From Echinicola arenosa (lineage in GTDB: Bacteria > Bacteroidota > Bacteroidia > Cytophagales > Cyclobacteriaceae), in assembly GCF_014841125.1 (NCBI RefSeq), contig NZ_JACYTQ010000005.1:248001-312000 (forward strand): a stretch of DNA of 64,000 bases, in the 5' to 3' direction. Below are positions 54,281 to 63,270 of this stretch, piece after piece. The stretch's first letter is position 1. Every line of letters begins with the position of its first letter. The translations under genes and the position numbers were made by a program. The notes beneath the pieces are model-generated. The model saw nothing but the letters and a program-made list of their open reading frames with translations. It had not been told where the DNA came from and made no database searches.

Positions 54281-54309
54281 ATTGAACACTCATTCAATAT
54301 TATATATTG
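54281..54309. promoter_or_regulatory. Putative TetR operator, copy at tetR
   Basis: This copy starts ATTGAACACTCATTCAAT and continues into CAATAT-TAT-ATATTG. It ends 20 bases before the -33 box of the tetR promoter. The match to 52904-52932 is 27 of 29 bases. Confidence 0.65.
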
Positions 54310-54329
54310 AAAATATGATTTCAAAAGAA

Positions 54330-54360
54330 TTTGACATCAAACATTTTTCATTTAACTTTG
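54330..54360 (+). promoter_or_regulatory. Promoter of the second tetR gene
   Basis: TTTG at 54330-54333 and TAACTTTG at 54353-54360 are separated by 19 bases. Transcription would start near 54367, 13 bases before the start codon. Confidence 0.8.
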
Positions 54361-54379
54361 TTTTAACATTTACATAACA

Positions 54380-54982
54380 ATGAAGGGCAAAATTTCAGCA
54401 GAGCGAAAAAAAGAGATTATAGAAGGCTTTTACTATTTATCCAAAGAGAACGGACTTGAGAATACATCTATTGCCAAAATAGGTAAGCACTTAGGGATCC
54501 CCCCTAGCTTGGTGATGCACTATTTCCCTACCAAGGACATCCTGATCTCCAACCTTATTTCTTACATCCTAGATCAGTATTTGAAAATATATGAACCTGT
54601 AATCAAGGAACTGGAAACAAAAAACCATGCTGACCCAAAGACTTTTGTAGACAGCCTCTTCTCAAGAGAATGGAACCTTCTTTTCGATGACGGAGTGTTT
54701 TACAGCTGTTATGCCTTGATCTTTAGAAACGATGTAATCAAAAAGGAATATAGAAAACTACATGACCGTCTTCGAGAATTCTTAAAGGAAATACTGGACA
54801 GGGATGAATCCTTGAAAAACCAAGACACGCAACTTTTGGCTGAGCAGATCTTCGTGGTAGTTGAAGGTGCTTACTATTACCTCTCCATGATCGACAACGA
54901 AGACACTTACAACAAAAAAGTGGAGAATTTTAAAGAACAGGTTTATGATTTGTTACGCAAAAAAGAGGAGCAACATTTATAA
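54380..54982 (+). CDS. TetR/AcrR family regulator next to the phosphoesterase locus
   Basis: The 200-residue protein has the N-terminal helix-turn-helix ENTSIAKIGKHLGIPPSLVMHYFPTKD-type segment (residues about 26-52) and a helical ligand domain. It is divergent from the metallophosphoesterase and susC-susD unit. The 29-base motif at its own promoter recurs upstream of susC, so it is the obvious candidate repressor of the locus. The ligand is unknown. Its 3' end overlaps the convergent membrane-protein gene by 40 bases. Confidence 0.9.
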   Translation: MKGKISAERKKEIIEGFYYLSKENGLENTSIAKIGKHLGIPPSLVMHYFPTKDILISNLISYILDQYLKIYEPVIKELETKNHADPKTFVDSLFSREWNLLFDDGVFYSCYALIFRNDVIKKEYRKLHDRLREFLKEILDRDESLKNQDTQLLAEQIFVVVEGAYYYLSMIDNEDTYNKKVENFKEQVYDLLRKKEEQHL

Positions 54983-55194
54983 AGCGCCATTAGCGCGATA
55001 GCTGCCCAAACGCCATTGACCGCCAAGTTAGCATTATCCTTAAAATGAATGGCATTTACCATCAGACAAACCGCCCCACCAAAGTTGAGCACATGATAGA
55101 GTGCTCCTTCTTGCCGTAGGACACCTCTTACTAGCAAAAAATAAGAAACTGTAAAAAGAATGGCTCCAAGCCATCCGATCACCTCAAATATCAT
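54943..55194 (-). CDS. CBU_0592-like small membrane protein
   Basis: The 83-residue protein has three hydrophobic segments: IGWLGAILFTVSYFLLV, LYHVLNFGGAVCLMVNAI and VNGVWAAIALMALYKC. This matches the small CBU_0592-type family (W-x-G-A-x-L, Y-x-x-L-N and N-x-x-W-x-x-I-A). The function is unknown. It overlaps the convergent tetR gene by 40 bases. The clear family pattern makes it a real gene despite the overlap. Confidence 0.78.
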   Translation of the reverse strand: MIFEVIGWLGAILFTVSYFLLVRGVLRQEGALYHVLNFGGAVCLMVNAIHFKDNANLAVNGVWAAIALMALYKCCSSFLRNKS

Positions 55195-55336
55195 AACTCA
55201 AAGATATAAAGATATCTGAGGAATCAACTTTTACAACCAGTTCCAAAAATCCTTAAATAGCTAAAATAGAAAGCCAGCAGGATAATTAGATTCTTTCCTA
55301 CTAGCTTATACTACTTTAGTTTATACCATTACCCTT

Positions 55337-56548
55337 CTAGAATGAAAAATCATATTGTACCCTAAACCTCCAGCTCGACGCTTCTCTATTTACTGAAGCC
55401 CTATCAAAGTCAAAATAAGTCACATCTGTGGTCAGCTTATTCCTATGTCCATTAAAGAAACAGTTGAAAGCCAAAGAAAACTCTTCCTCGCTATTCTTAG
55501 GTATACTCAACTCTGGCTGATAATAGGCATATCTAGCTGCTATTTCATACAAAGGTTTTCCAGCCGAAGCAGCTTCATGATTTAAAACATATCCTCCTTG
55601 CCCATAAAATCCTGCTAGGTGATCGCGGTCACCTGAAAGATTATCAATAATCCGTTTTCTATGGTATTCACTTTGCCAACTAAAAGACTTGAATTGAAAA
55701 GCTGTTTCAAACACCCACTGGTCTGTTTTATACTGCCCTGCCTCTCCATCTTCATACCCCTCCAGTTCTCCACCTCCACTAGATGAAAACCTAGTATAGG
55801 GACTAGTATTGGTTGCTCCCGCTAAGGCAAATGAAGCCTGAGGCGTTTCTTGATGAACCAAGTCAGAGCCAGATATAGCCACTCCATCTCCCATGAAGTT
55901 CCAAAACACTTTCCCTACATACATTAACTTCTCATCATCATTTTCCCTAGCTCCTCGACCATTACCTGTCAAAATCGAAAAATGATAGTTAAAATCAGCC
56001 AATCCGCCCTTATCAAGGTGACCATACATTGAGACACCCTGCTGTCGGTCAAGTGTAAACGGCCTATTGATAATGGATCGCTCCATCATTTGTTGTTTTC
56101 CACTGGAAATGGACCGCTCACGGGTATATTCTATCTTCCATTGGCCAAATTTAAAGCTTAACCACTCCCACTTCTCAGCTTTCACCTCAAAGTTCAACAG
56201 CCTGTTAGCCCCTAGCTCATACTCAAAATAGTATTTCAACCATGGCTGATGGGCAAATCCCCCTACCTTCAACCTAGCCCGGTTTATTTTGAAGATATTT
56301 CTCTTAGGAACATCAAAATCATCAAAGGAAACGGGGTCCTGATCGGCCGGATAAGCATACCTAAACTGTAACCTTCCTCCTATTTGAAGCCTATACTTAT
56401 TGTCAGGACTCGTAAATTGAAATCCTTTAGAAGTGTATTGCACATCTACTTTTTTAACAGAATCACTTTTCGTATCCTGAAAAGCACTCGCACTCATCGC
56501 AAACGATATGAACACGACCACAAAGGCAAAAGCCTTCCTGTAATCCAT
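55337..56548 (-). CDS. Phosphate-selective porin O/P family protein
   Basis: The 403-residue outer-membrane protein has a signal peptide (cleavage near SASAFQ) and the Porin_O_P start KGFQFTSPDNKYRLQIGGRLQFRY. LKVGGFAHQPWLKYYFEYEL and a C-terminal strand ending in RVQYDFSF follow. It should be a 16-stranded general or phosphate-type porin. Its position next to a three-phosphoesterase Sus-like locus fits phosphate uptake, although many Bacteroidota members of this family are not proven phosphate-selective. Confidence 0.85.
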   Translation of the reverse strand: MDYRKAFAFVVVFISFAMSASAFQDTKSDSVKKVDVQYTSKGFQFTSPDNKYRLQIGGRLQFRYAYPADQDPVSFDDFDVPKRNIFKINRARLKVGGFAHQPWLKYYFEYELGANRLLNFEVKAEKWEWLSFKFGQWKIEYTRERSISSGKQQMMERSIINRPFTLDRQQGVSMYGHLDKGGLADFNYHFSILTGNGRGARENDDEKLMYVGKVFWNFMGDGVAISGSDLVHQETPQASFALAGATNTSPYTRFSSSGGGELEGYEDGEAGQYKTDQWVFETAFQFKSFSWQSEYHRKRIIDNLSGDRDHLAGFYGQGGYVLNHEAASAGKPLYEIAARYAYYQPELSIPKNSEEEFSLAFNCFFNGHRNKLTTDVTYFDFDRASVNREASSWRFRVQYDFSF

Positions 56549-56864
56549 AAGATTTGTTAATTTTTAGTAAGATAACTTTGCTGCCAGAAATTTAAAAGAA
56601 GCTCCTTGCATTTCCTCTTCAAATTTGGCTGATGGGCAAACCATCATTTAACAGGGCGCAAAATTACATATTTAACTTAATCCATGTTTTAATTATAAGT
56701 TATCAATATGTTAATTAATTTAATAACAATGTAACACTGGATTAACAGTATGTTTTTTATACTTTATGAAACAAAGGTTTACTCACCAGCTTTTCTACTG
56801 AGTTCAACCTTTTTTCCTATCTTTGTGCTTTATAACTCAAATCAGACAACAAAATACACACACC
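56549..56864. other. Divergent intergenic region between porin and prs
   Basis: It is AT-rich and contains the prs -7 box. No gene or RNA is visible. The porin promoter was not identified. Confidence 0.5.
56818..56825 (+). promoter_or_regulatory. -7 box of the prs promoter
   Basis: TATCTTTG fits TAnnTTTG. The -33 region is T-rich (TTTTC at 56791-56795) but lacks an exact TTTG. Transcription from about 56832 would exclude an in-frame TTG at 56823 as start codon. Confidence 0.6.
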
Positions 56865-57794
56865 ATGCCCGAGGTTAAACTCTTTGCCGGAACCAATACA
56901 AAAAAACTAGCTGAATCCATTGCAAAAAATTACGGTCAGGAATTAGGTGATATGACTCTTTCCAAGTTTAGTGATGGAGAGATGTCACCCAGCTTTGATG
57001 AATCTGTAAGGGGGTGCCATGTATTTCTGATCCAATCCACCAACCCTAATGCAGACAATCTTCTGGAACTTTGTTTGATGATTGATGCCGCCAAGAGAGC
57101 CAGTGCGTATAAAGTATGTGCTGTAGTACCTTACTTTGGCTATGCCAGACAAGACCGCAAAGACAGACCTCGTGTATCAATAGCCGCAAAATTAATTGCT
57201 AACATGATCACTTCAGCTGGCGCGGACAGGATCATGACTTGTGACTTACACGCTGGCCAAATCCAAGGTTTTTTCGACATTCCTTTGGATCATTTAAATG
57301 GATCAGCTATTTTTGTGCCCTATTTGAAAAGCCTGGATTTGGGAGATAACCTGATCTTCGCTTCTCCTGATGTAGGAGGGGTAGGTCGCGCTCGAGCTTA
57401 TGCCAAGCATTTTGAAGTTGAAATGGTCGTTTGTGACAAGCACAGAAAAAGGGCCAATGAAGTGGCTTCCATGCAAGTAATCGGTGATGTAGAAGGGAAA
57501 GACGTTGTACTGGTTGATGACATGGTCGATACAGCAGGCACTATGTGTAAGGCTGCCCAAATCATTCTTGACAAGGGCGCCAATTCCGTAAGGGCCATCG
57601 CTACTCATGGTGTTTTGTCCGGAAAAGCGTACGACAATATTGAAAATTCCGTTTTGGAAGAACTGGTAATCACAGACACCATTCCTCTTAAAAAGGAATC
57701 TTCAAAAATAAAGGTATTGACTGTGGCTGAGTTATTTGCCAAAGCCATTCATGCCGTAACAGGAAATGATTCTATCAGTGCCCTGTTCATTTAA
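56865..57794 (+). CDS. prs: Ribose-phosphate pyrophosphokinase
   Basis: The start is the ATG at 56865 (MPEVKLFAGTNTKKLAESIA), giving 309 residues, the usual length. The ATP site YFGYARQDRKDRPR, the catalytic CDLHAGQIQGFF, and the PRPP loop VDDMVDTAGT are all intact. It makes PRPP from ribose 5-phosphate and ATP for nucleotide, His and Trp synthesis. It is followed by rplY after 39 bases, in the same direction. Confidence 0.96.
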   Translation: MPEVKLFAGTNTKKLAESIAKNYGQELGDMTLSKFSDGEMSPSFDESVRGCHVFLIQSTNPNADNLLELCLMIDAAKRASAYKVCAVVPYFGYARQDRKDRPRVSIAAKLIANMITSAGADRIMTCDLHAGQIQGFFDIPLDHLNGSAIFVPYLKSLDLGDNLIFASPDVGGVGRARAYAKHFEVEMVVCDKHRKRANEVASMQVIGDVEGKDVVLVDDMVDTAGTMCKAAQIILDKGANSVRAIATHGVLSGKAYDNIENSVLEELVITDTIPLKKESSKIKVLTVAELFAKAIHAVTGNDSISALFI

Positions 57795-57833
57795 ATGAAA
57801 TTTATTTATTCATACACTTATATATTCTAGATT

Positions 57834-58421
57834 ATGAAATCGTTAGAGATTATAGGGTTTAAAAGAGCAAATCTCGACAAGTCGGAATTGACTCAAATCC
57901 GCGAAGAAGGAAGCGTTCCTTGTGTGGTTTACGGACCAGGTATCAAAGAGCAAATCCACTTTCATTCACCTGCCATCCTTTTCAAGGAATTAATTTATAC
58001 TCCAGAAGTACACATGGTAGACCTAAACATTGAAGGTACTAAAGTCAAAGCTATCCTTCGTGAAGCACAGTACCACCCAGTAAGTGAAACATTGCTACAC
58101 GCTGACTTCTTGGCTTTCAGTGAAGATAAAGCGATCAAAATGGATATCCCAGTGGAAATCAAAGGATCTTCTCCTGGTATCCTTAAAGGTGGTAAACTTG
58201 AGCTAAAAGCTAGAACGCTTAGCGTTAAAGGTTTGGCGAAAGACCTTCCAGATAGCATCCCTGTTTCTATCAGCCACTTGGAGCTTGGTAAATCTGTAAA
58301 AGTTGCTGAGGTTAAGGTAGAAGGTTTCGAAATCCTTACTAATCCTAACGTATCAATCGCTACTATCGGTATCCCAAGAGCACTTAGAGGCAAGAAATCT
58401 ACCGAAGAAACTGAAGGTTAA
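57834..58421 (+). CDS. rplY: 50S ribosomal protein L25 (CTC form)
   Basis: The 195-residue protein has the L25 domain (about residues 3-92: SLEIIGFKRANLDKSELTQIREEGSVPCVVYGPG) and the C-terminal TL5/CTC beta domain. It binds 5S rRNA in the large subunit. The prs-rplY-pth order is common in bacteria. A terminator lies between it and pth. Confidence 0.95.
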   Translation: MKSLEIIGFKRANLDKSELTQIREEGSVPCVVYGPGIKEQIHFHSPAILFKELIYTPEVHMVDLNIEGTKVKAILREAQYHPVSETLLHADFLAFSEDKAIKMDIPVEIKGSSPGILKGGKLELKARTLSVKGLAKDLPDSIPVSISHLELGKSVKVAEVKVEGFEILTNPNVSIATIGIPRALRGKKSTEETEG

Positions 58422-58442
58422 TTTAATTTTAACCAATATTTT

Positions 58443-58478
58443 AAAAATCCTGTCAGCTCCATGTTGGCAGGATTTTTT
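58443..58478 (+). terminator. Terminator after rplY
   Basis: AAAAATCCTGTCA pairs (one G-U) with TTGGCAGGATTTTTT around a short loop. Seven or so T follow. A -7-like TATTTTTG (58478-58485) directly follows and may start pth transcription. Confidence 0.8.
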
Positions 58479-58510
58479 ATTTTTGCATTTGATTTGACTA
58501 AAACCATCAC

Positions 58511-59071
58511 ATGAAATACCTCATTATTGGTCTGGGAAATATTGGGCCAGAATACGAACTGACCCGTCATAATGTAGGGTTCCTGACACTGGACAGATTA
58601 GCAGACCAAGAAGGTGTCAGCTGGAACAGCAACCGGTTGGCCTTTACTACAGAATTGAAATATAAAGGAAGGCAAATTCATTTAATTAAACCGACCACTT
58701 ACATGAACTTAAGCGGTAAGGCTGTTAATTATTGGATGAAGGAGCTTAAAGTTCCTAAGGAGAACATCCTCGTGGTGGTAGATGATGTGGCATTGCCTTT
58801 TGGAAAATTAAGATTGAGAGCAAAAGGGTCATCCGCAGGACACAATGGACTAAAAAACATTGAGGAGCTTACTGGAGGGCAAAACTACCCCAGACTAAAA
58901 TTTGGTATAGGAGACGACTTTCCCAAAGGCAAGCAAGTGGACTATGTTTTGGGCAGGTGGTCTCAAAAAGAAATCAATGAACTCCCAATTTATATGGACA
59001 AAGCCATTGACATGATCAAGAGCTTTAGCACCATCGGCATCAATATGACCATGAGCCAGTACAACGACTAA
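58511..59071 (+). CDS. pth: Peptidyl-tRNA hydrolase
   Basis: The 186-residue enzyme shows [21 protein letters not shown] with catalytic H20, [26 protein letters not shown] and [13 protein letters not shown]. It releases peptidyl-tRNAs lost during translation. It is followed after 11 bases by the thiamine-binding protein gene. Confidence 0.96.
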   Translation: MKYLIIGLGNIGPEYELTRHNVGFLTLDRLADQEGVSWNSNRLAFTTELKYKGRQIHLIKPTTYMNLSGKAVNYWMKELKVPKENILVVVDDVALPFGKLRLRAKGSSAGHNGLKNIEELTGGQNYPRLKFGIGDDFPKGKQVDYVLGRWSQKEINELPIYMDKAIDMIKSFSTIGINMTMSQYND

Positions 59072-59082
59072 CTATTCATAGA

Positions 59083-59379
59083 ATGAAAACCATCAATTTA
59101 GGTATCCAAATTGTTCCAAAAAGTAAATCGCTCAGTGCGTATGACTTGGTTGACAAAGCCATTGAGGTCATCAAAGCTTCTGGTGTCAAATATGAAGTAA
59201 CTCCTTTTGAAACTGTCATGGAGGGGGAAGAAAGCCAATTGATGCAGATTGCGAAAGAAGCCCAAGAAGCAGTCCTGGCTGCAGGCGCCGACGAGGTTTT
59301 GGTATACTACCGAATGCAAATCCGTAAAGATGCAGATGTCACCATTGACGAAAAAACTGCCAAGCACAAACAAGCTTAA
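59083..59379 (+). CDS. Thiamine-binding protein (MTH1187/YkoF type)
   Basis: The 98-residue protein has the ferredoxin-like MTH1187 pattern: LGIQIVPKSKSLSAYDLVDK, GVKYEVTPFETVMEGE and VLVYYRMQIRKDADVTID. Family members bind thiamine or its analogues. The gene follows pth closely. Its role in this organism is not known. Confidence 0.88.
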   Translation: MKTINLGIQIVPKSKSLSAYDLVDKAIEVIKASGVKYEVTPFETVMEGEESQLMQIAKEAQEAVLAAGADEVLVYYRMQIRKDADVTIDEKTAKHKQA

Positions 59380-59408
59380 TTCTAAGCTAAACTTCTTTGA
59401 AAACAGAA

Positions 59409-59439
59409 ATGGGTACTATATTCAGTACCCATATTTTTT
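59409..59439. terminator. Terminator overlapping the rarA stop codon
   Basis: ATGGGTACT (59409-59417) pairs with AGTACCCAT (59424-59432) and ends in six T on the plus strand. The opposite strand of the 3' arm encodes the last residues (KKYGY) of RarA and its stop at 59422-59424. Confidence 0.85.
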
Positions 59440-60684
59440 ACCCCACATTTTTTGAAGGTTTTTCCTCAGGTCATTTTCACGGGCATTTCTTCCTGGGTCA
59501 TATAGCTTAACTCCTTTGAGTTTATCGGGCATAAATTCCTCTTCCACAAAATTCCCTTCATAGTCATGGGCATATTTGTAGCCTTTGCCATAATTAAGAT
59601 CTTTCATCAACTTAGTTGGAGCATTTCTTAAATGAATGGGTACTGGCAAATCCCCCTCCTGCCTGACAATGGACTGCGCTTGATTGATAGCCACATAACT
59701 TGCATTACTTTTGGCTGAACTCGCCAGATAAGTAACACACTGCGAAAGAATAATTCTTGCTTCCGGGTAGCCGATGATCTTAACTGCCTCAAAAGCCTGA
59801 GTAGCCAGCAGCAATGCATTTGGGTTGGCATTGCCGATATCCTCAGAAGCCAAAATCACCAACCTTCTAGCAATAAATTTCACATCCTCCCCTCCTTCTA
59901 TCATCCTGGCCAACCAATAAACCGCTGCGTTTGGATCCGAACCCCTTATCGATTTGATAAAAGCGGAAATGATATCATAGTGTTGCTCTCCCGACTTATC
60001 GTAAATCGCCACTTTTTGTTGGGCAATGGCTGTAACTTTATCATTGGTAACAACAATAGGATCTTCTGGAATGGCATTGACAACTATCTCCAATAGGTTA
60101 AGTAGTTTTCTTCCATCACCACCGGACAACCTCAATAAAGCCTCTGTCTCCTTAAGCTCAACGTTCTTTTTTTTCATCAGAATATCATGCTCCAAAGCCT
60201 GCTGGATCATGGCCTCCAAGTCCTTTTTTTCCAAAGAATTTAAGGTAAAAACCTGACAACGGGAGAGTAATGCAGCATTTACCTCAAAGGAAGGGTTTTC
60301 TGTAGTGGCCCCAATCAACCTGATTTGCCCCTTCTCCACTGCTCCCAATAAAGCATCCTGCTGAGACTTGTTAAAGCGATGGATCTCATCTATAAACAGC
60401 ACCACTCCTTGCTGGAACTTGGCCTTCTCAATCACCGCACGGATATCCTTTACCCCTGCACTTATGGCACTAAGGGTATAAAAAGGAGCTTTCACCTCAT
60501 TGGCTATAATATTGGCAATGGTTGTTTTTCCAACTCCAGGAGGCCCCCAGAGAATCAAAGAGGGAACCGTTCCATTTTTTATGGCTCTAAATAGAAAGGT
60601 ATTTGGGGCAGTCAAATGAGACTGTCCTATCAGGTCTTCCAGCCTCGTTGGCCTCATCCGCTCCGCTAATGGCTCTTGACTCAT
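59422..60684 (-). CDS. rarA: Replication-associated recombination protein A (RarA/MgsA)
   Basis: The 420-residue clamp-loader-like AAA+ ATPase has Walker A GPPGVGKTT at 47-55, DEIH at 99-102, the sensor ATTENPSFEVN and arginine-finger SRC. The C-terminal tetramerisation region contains KSIRGSDPNAAVYWLARMIEGGED and HDYEGNFVEEEFMPD. It acts at stalled replication forks. Its last codons overlap a bidirectional terminator. Confidence 0.95.
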   Translation of the reverse strand: MSQEPLAERMRPTRLEDLIGQSHLTAPNTFLFRAIKNGTVPSLILWGPPGVGKTTIANIIANEVKAPFYTLSAISAGVKDIRAVIEKAKFQQGVVLFIDEIHRFNKSQQDALLGAVEKGQIRLIGATTENPSFEVNAALLSRCQVFTLNSLEKKDLEAMIQQALEHDILMKKKNVELKETEALLRLSGGDGRKLLNLLEIVVNAIPEDPIVVTNDKVTAIAQQKVAIYDKSGEQHYDIISAFIKSIRGSDPNAAVYWLARMIEGGEDVKFIARRLVILASEDIGNANPNALLLATQAFEAVKIIGYPEARIILSQCVTYLASSAKSNASYVAINQAQSIVRQEGDLPVPIHLRNAPTKLMKDLNYGKGYKYAHDYEGNFVEEEFMPDKLKGVKLYDPGRNARENDLRKNLQKMWGKKYGY

Positions 60685-60751
60685 TATTCAGTTTTTTTAA
60701 TTTTTAGTAAGTTAGGGAGCTTTTCCATGCTCCCAAAATTTGATTATCAGT

Positions 60752-61768
60752 TTACATAATCCTTTGTGAGAATGCGTCTAGGTGCTCATCCGTAAAATCA
60801 AGATGGGTAACAAAACGAATCAGATCTTTCCCGAAAGCGACAGCTTTGATCCCTTTTCTTTCCAATTGATCTAACATTTCCTTTGGGGTCACACCAACCA
60901 ATTGAGCAATGACAATATTGGTAGATACAGGTAATATTTTCGAAACATTCGGGTGATGCTTCAATACAGAAGCTAAAGCTTCCGCCCTTTGATGATCCTC
61001 CTTTAAGCGGTCAACATGATGATCCAACGCATAGATTCCAGCAGCAGCTAAAAAGCCTGCCTGTCTCATTCCTCCTCCAAAAGCCTTTCTCACTCTCTTG
61101 GCCCTTTTAATGGTTTCATTATCTCCCAAAAGTACAGAGCCAACAGGACAACCTAACCCCTTGCTTATACAAACCGAAATGGTATCAAACATAGCCCCCC
61201 AAGCCTTCGCAGGTTCCCCAGTTTTGACTAGAGCATTAAAAATCCGTGCTCCATCCAAGTGTAATTTAAGTTTGCTCTCTCTGCAAAGCTCACTGATCGG
61301 TCTAACTTCCTCCAAAGAATAAACACTCCCTCCACCTTTATTCATTGTATTCTCCAAAGCTACCAATGAAGTTTCAGGTGCATGAATATCGTCCCCATTA
61401 ATCGCATCAGCTACATCTTCCACAGTCACTTTTCCGAACTCACCATCCAACAACTTCACAGAAGCAAAGGCATTGGACATAATCCCCCCAGCTTCATATA
61501 AATAAATATGGGAATATTTATGACAAATAACCTCTTTCTGAGGCCCAGTATGTAGCTTAACAGCAATTTGGTTGGTCATGGTACCAGAAGGACAGAACAG
61601 CCCTGCCTCCATCCCGAAAAGACCAGCCAATTTGTTTTCAAGTTCCGCCACAGTAGGGTCTTCTCCAAAAACATCATCCCCTACTTTAGCAGACCACATG
61701 GCATCAAGCATCGCAGGAGTTGGCTTTGTAACCGTGTCACTTCTTAAATCAATATTCATTTCGTTCAT
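60752..61768 (-). CDS. ltaE: Low-specificity L-threonine aldolase
   Basis: The 338-residue PLP enzyme cleaves threonine or allo-threonine to glycine and acetaldehyde. DLRSDTVTKPTPAM at the start, GDDVFGEDPTV, LHLDGARIFNA and the PLP lysine K203 in SVCISKGLGCPVGS are as expected. A second start (MNIDLRSD) three codons in is possible. It lies between rarA and the DUF2721 gene on the same strand. Confidence 0.94.
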   Translation of the reverse strand: MNEMNIDLRSDTVTKPTPAMLDAMWSAKVGDDVFGEDPTVAELENKLAGLFGMEAGLFCPSGTMTNQIAVKLHTGPQKEVICHKYSHIYLYEAGGIMSNAFASVKLLDGEFGKVTVEDVADAINGDDIHAPETSLVALENTMNKGGGSVYSLEEVRPISELCRESKLKLHLDGARIFNALVKTGEPAKAWGAMFDTISVCISKGLGCPVGSVLLGDNETIKRAKRVRKAFGGGMRQAGFLAAAGIYALDHHVDRLKEDHQRAEALASVLKHHPNVSKILPVSTNIVIAQLVGVTPKEMLDQLERKGIKAVAFGKDLIRFVTHLDFTDEHLDAFSQRIM

Positions 61769-61882
61769 TAATTATTTATCACTAAAGATTTTCCCAATGC
61801 CCAATCTTCTTTCTCAATTCGGACAAGTATAATGGGGCCATGTAAAAAACTAGTTTAAAATATGAGGATCTTAAACTTCGGT

Positions 61883-62344
61883 TCATGACTTAATGGATGG
61901 ATCTTTTGAATCTTTAAACATAAACTTAAAAGGCCCTTTTGATTGCCTGAAGCTCTCTTCCATATCCCCTAACTCAATATTTAGTGCTTTGGTGGAAAGA
62001 TTTATTTCCATTAAGGATATAAATAAAGAAATCAAAAGGGAAATCATGCTCAGCATAAAAACGACATTGGCGGCCATCTTAAACTCCTGATAAATCAAAA
62101 ACATACAAATCACGCAAAGCAAGAAGCTCACCACACCGAAGATCTGCATGTTTTTGATCATATGGACACGCTTTCTCAGGTTCTTTAACTGTTCTAACAA
62201 TAATACTTCTTCTGGATTTTCCCTATATCGCTCATTTAAACCCCTGATCAGACTGGCCATCGCTAAAAACCTATTGGTATAAGCCAGCATCAATAGGGTA
62301 ATCGCAGAAAACAATAAAGCTGGGGTTGATAACTCGAGTTCCAT
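61883..62344 (-). CDS. DUF2721 membrane protein
   Basis: The 153-residue protein has three hydrophobic segments (STPALLFSAITLLMLAYTN, MQIFGVVSFLLCVICMFLIY and ANVVFMLSMISLLISLFISL). It shows the DUF2721 words TNRFLAMASLIRGL and MEINLSTKALNIEL. Its function is unknown. Confidence 0.88.
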   Translation of the reverse strand: MELELSTPALLFSAITLLMLAYTNRFLAMASLIRGLNERYRENPEEVLLLEQLKNLRKRVHMIKNMQIFGVVSFLLCVICMFLIYQEFKMAANVVFMLSMISLLISLFISLMEINLSTKALNIELGDMEESFRQSKGPFKFMFKDSKDPSIKS

Positions 62345-62391
62345 AATATCAATTAAATCAATGACCTAAATTCAGGATTTTTGGGCACAAT

Positions 62392-62423
62392 AAAAACCCC
62401 GCCGGTATAAACGGACGGGGTTT
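62392..62423 (-). terminator. Terminator of the sigma/anti-sigma unit
   Basis: AAACCCCG (62394-62401) pairs with CGGGGTTT (62416-62423) with further CCG/CGG pairing inside. On the minus strand five T follow. Confidence 0.85.
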
Positions 62424-62448
62424 GTCAATATTTATGTTTTGATGTAAT

Positions 62449-63270
62449 TTAAACTACCTCTCCAATAACAACCAGATTTTCTAAAGTTGGAGACTGGCTG
62501 CCTCCTTTGGGTTCAATCGTGATGGCAAAAGCACCCGCACTAGACGCCAACTCCATCTGCTGTAAAGTCAACTTCTCTCCAGGCTTCACTATACCAATCC
62601 CCACTGGTCCATCATCACCGATAGCCCACAACTGATAATCCTTGTCTCCACCCAAATCTGCCAACTGATTAACTGAAACAAACACCTTTTCTGTACCTTT
62701 GTCCCAGAAAACATCTACGCGAGCATCCTTCTGAATTTCAAATGACTCTCCTTTCATAGGAACACGCTGATAGTTGCCTGTCAATAAAGTTTCTAATTGC
62801 CTGTCTACATGCTCAAAATTAGCCTGATTAACATCCAACTCTTCCACTAGTATATTTCTTTCTTGTAATAAAGCAGTGAACCTCTCCTCCACATCATAGA
62901 ATTTAACCGCAAAATATACCGCTGAACCTATTGCTAGCACCGCCACAAGTGATGCGGCTACAGCAAAACTTTTCCAAGGCTTTAAGGCGACCTCTTTTGT
63001 TGAAGCTATTGAAGTTCTTTCGAAAGTACCTGCTGGCGAATCCAATTCGGCAGAAAGTGAATCGAAAATTTTATCTTTCACCTCGCCTGAGGGAGACATT
63101 CCGCTGCTGTTATCAAAGGCAAACATTGCCTCTTCAATCTCATCAAGCTCCTTCCTGATTTCAGGATATTGCTTGGAGAGCTGCAGGACTTCTTCCCGCT
63201 CCCTTTCACTGAGTTCTCCCAGCACGAAAAGCTCCAACTTACCTGACGCTATGTAAGACTGAATATCCAC
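62449..63270 (-). CDS. Anti-sigma factor (RskA-like)
   Basis: The 273-residue protein has an N-terminal zinc-less anti-sigma region (YIASGKLELFVLGELSERER), a single membrane helix at about 102-121 (FAVAASLVAVLAIGSAVYF), a coiled coil and a periplasmic RskA domain (KVFVSVNQLADLGGDKDYQLWAIGDDGPVG). It should hold the ECF sigma factor encoded upstream at the membrane. The genes overlap by one base (TAATG). Confidence 0.9.
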   Translation of the reverse strand: MDIQSYIASGKLELFVLGELSEREREEVLQLSKQYPEIRKELDEIEEAMFAFDNSSGMSPSGEVKDKIFDSLSAELDSPAGTFERTSIASTKEVALKPWKSFAVAASLVAVLAIGSAVYFAVKFYDVEERFTALLQERNILVEELDVNQANFEHVDRQLETLLTGNYQRVPMKGESFEIQKDARVDVFWDKGTEKVFVSVNQLADLGGDKDYQLWAIGDDGPVGIGIVKPGEKLTLQQMELASSAGAFAITIEPKGGSQSPTLENLVVIGEVV

